DNA of 6,543 nt, taken from Acidimicrobiales bacterium. Lineage in GTDB: Bacteria > Actinomycetota > Acidimicrobiia > Acidimicrobiales > RAAP-2. Location of the stretch: positions 1-6,543 of the forward strand of contig JASHWO010000203.1 in the NCBI GenBank assembly GCA_030044045.1, read 5' to 3'. Below, piece after piece: positions 6,248-6,543 of the stretch; the stretch's first letter is position 1, and the number at the start of each line of letters is the position of its first letter. The notes below the pieces were generated by a model. That model was not told the DNA's origin. It saw nothing but the letters and a program-made list of their open reading frames with translations, and did not search any database. Position numbers and translations under genes: made by a program.

Positions 6248-6271
6248 CGGACGATGAAAAGGAGCTTGCCG

Positions 6272-6316
6272 ATGGGATCGTCGAGCCCTCCCGAGGAGTC
6301 CGGTCCGCCGGACTGA
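6272..6316 (+). CDS. Possible 14-residue small protein or leader peptide
   Basis: The ORF encodes MGSSSPPEESGPPD and stops at TGA 6314-6316. AAAAGGAG (6257-6264) lies 7 nt upstream of the ATG, one of the best Shine-Dalgarno sites in the window. An in-frame ATG at 6254 would give 20 residues (MKRSLP added), but it would overlap that site and has no good site of its own. The peptide is rich in Ser and Pro and has no hydrophobic segment. It contains Pro-Pro-Glu and ends in Pro-Pro-Asp-stop; both triplets are known EF-P-dependent slow or arrest motifs, so a ribosome-stalling leader role is possible. No homologue is recognised. It may also be a chance ORF. Confidence 0.35.
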   Translation: MGSSSPPEESGPPD

Positions 6317-6484
6317 GGTCACGCCGCCGGATGGCGGCGGCAAGCGCAGCCAGCGGGCTGCCCGGTCCGGCGTTCCGAACGAGGCCGACAGGGTCCGGCT
6401 GTAGGCCGGTCCAGCGACGTCGGCCCCCCGTCTACACAGCCCGGGTGCCGGGCGGTCCTTGGCGACCGCCTCACCGCAGGCGGC

Positions 6485-6514
6485 GACGGGGCCGGCCTTC
6501 GGGCCGGCCCCGTC
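6485..6514 (+). terminator. 13-bp hairpin with UUCG tetraloop, probable terminator
   Basis: GACGGGGCCGGCC (6485-6497) pairs perfectly with GGCCGGCCCCGTC (6502-6514) around TTCG. On the plus strand this is the extra-stable C(UUCG)G loop, while the minus strand would have CGAA, so plus-strand use is favoured. No T-run follows; the next bases are TCTCGCGT. With no conventional gene before it, it must end a small transcript, act as an attenuator, or serve a gene entering from the right. Confidence 0.68.
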
Positions 6515-6543
6515 TCGCGTCCGGGGACGGTCCGCCGCCGTCG

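Larger units (their letters stand above)
6219..6514 (+). ncRNA. Candidate small structured transcript (about 295 nt) carrying a 14-codon ORF
   Basis: The unit is defined by a promoter-like pair at 6184-6212 and a 13-bp UUCG hairpin at 6485-6514. Stems visible in order: 6220-6228/6239-6247 (9 bp); 6322-6328/6333-6339 (7 bp, loop GGAT); 6346-6351/6356-6361 (6 bp); 6383-6391/6399-6407 (4+4 bp around one G-A mismatch); and 6439-6444/6448-6453 (6 bp). Then 6451-6456/6465-6470 and 6466-6471/6478-6483 each overlap a neighbouring stem. It does not match tRNA, tmRNA, SRP RNA, RNase P RNA or any riboswitch I can recall. It could be a dual-function small RNA, a small-protein mRNA, or a leader/attenuator for a gene past the right edge. 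Short stems are easily formed in GC-rich DNA, so confidence is low. Confidence 0.33.

Noticed and set aside
6054..6257. A 67-codon plus-strand frame starting at ATG 6054.
   Set aside because: There is no Shine-Dalgarno sequence (T-run upstream), the composition is Gly/Cys/Arg-rich, and it runs through the promoter boxes and the 9-bp hairpin.
6372..6380. GTTCCGAAC, resembling a tRNA T-arm loop.
   Set aside because: It does not fit GTTCRANNC, and no acceptor, D or anticodon arms or CCA end can be placed around it.
6424..6429. A CCCCCC run suggesting the actinobacterial 6C RNA.
   Set aside because: Only one C6 run is present, whereas the 6C motif has two hairpins with C-rich loops.
6215..6541. 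A minus-strand frame open from the right edge to TGA at 6215-6217.
   Set aside because: Third-position G/C is fairly high (about 85% in the first 84 codons), so a partial gene entering from the right cannot be fully excluded. The product has no recognisable motif, becomes Arg/His-rich, and crosses the strong hairpin. Sequence beyond 6543 would settle it.
6331..6543. A plus-strand frame from ATG 6331 that stays open to the right edge.
   Set aside because: The product is Arg/Pro-rich, there is no ribosome site, and it would have to pass through the 13-bp UUCG hairpin. Third-position G/C is only about 76%, well below what a real gene here should show.

Overview
The window is very GC-rich apart from one AT-rich patch, and its codons are strongly biased to G/C in third position. 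This fits a high-GC actinobacterium. The fused two-domain acyl-CoA dehydrogenase, the HadB-like hydratase and a secreted protein with 'GYWLFAADGGVFAFGDAQFYGS'-type repeats together suggest an Acidimicrobiia-like lineage. That taxonomic call is an inference from family resemblance; no database was searched.

Layout. (1) Positions 2-2207, plus strand: the 3' part of a fused acyl-CoA dehydrogenase gene overlaps by 8 nt a MaoC/R-hydratase gene. Together they would carry out two successive beta-oxidation steps, dehydrogenation and then hydration of an enoyl-CoA, probably on an unusual (branched, steroid-like or long) acyl-CoA. (2) Positions 2272-2760, minus strand: a small YfcE/MJ0936-type metallophosphoesterase, convergent with the hydratase gene, with a predicted leaderless GTG start. 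(3) Positions 2870-5953, minus strand: a large secreted protein of 1027 residues. It has a signal peptide, a unique N-terminal region, six IPT/TIG (immunoglobulin-like) domains and six 41-48 residue repeats that probably form a beta-propeller. A strong hairpin lies just past its stop. (4) Positions 5954-6543: almost 600 nt without a conventional gene. It holds the AT-rich promoter region of the large gene, with a pair of related inverted elements. Beyond that is a compact plus-strand arrangement: promoter-like boxes, a 5' hairpin, a strong Shine-Dalgarno sequence, a 14-codon ORF, overlapping hairpins and a 13-bp hairpin with a UUCG loop. This looks like a small independent transcription unit or a leader/attenuator for a gene beyond the right edge.

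The metabolic pair, the phosphoesterase and the surface protein show no obvious functional link. The least explained part is the orphan transcription unit at 6184-6514. The large secreted protein is also notable because two of its TIG domains share a perfect 111-nt duplication.
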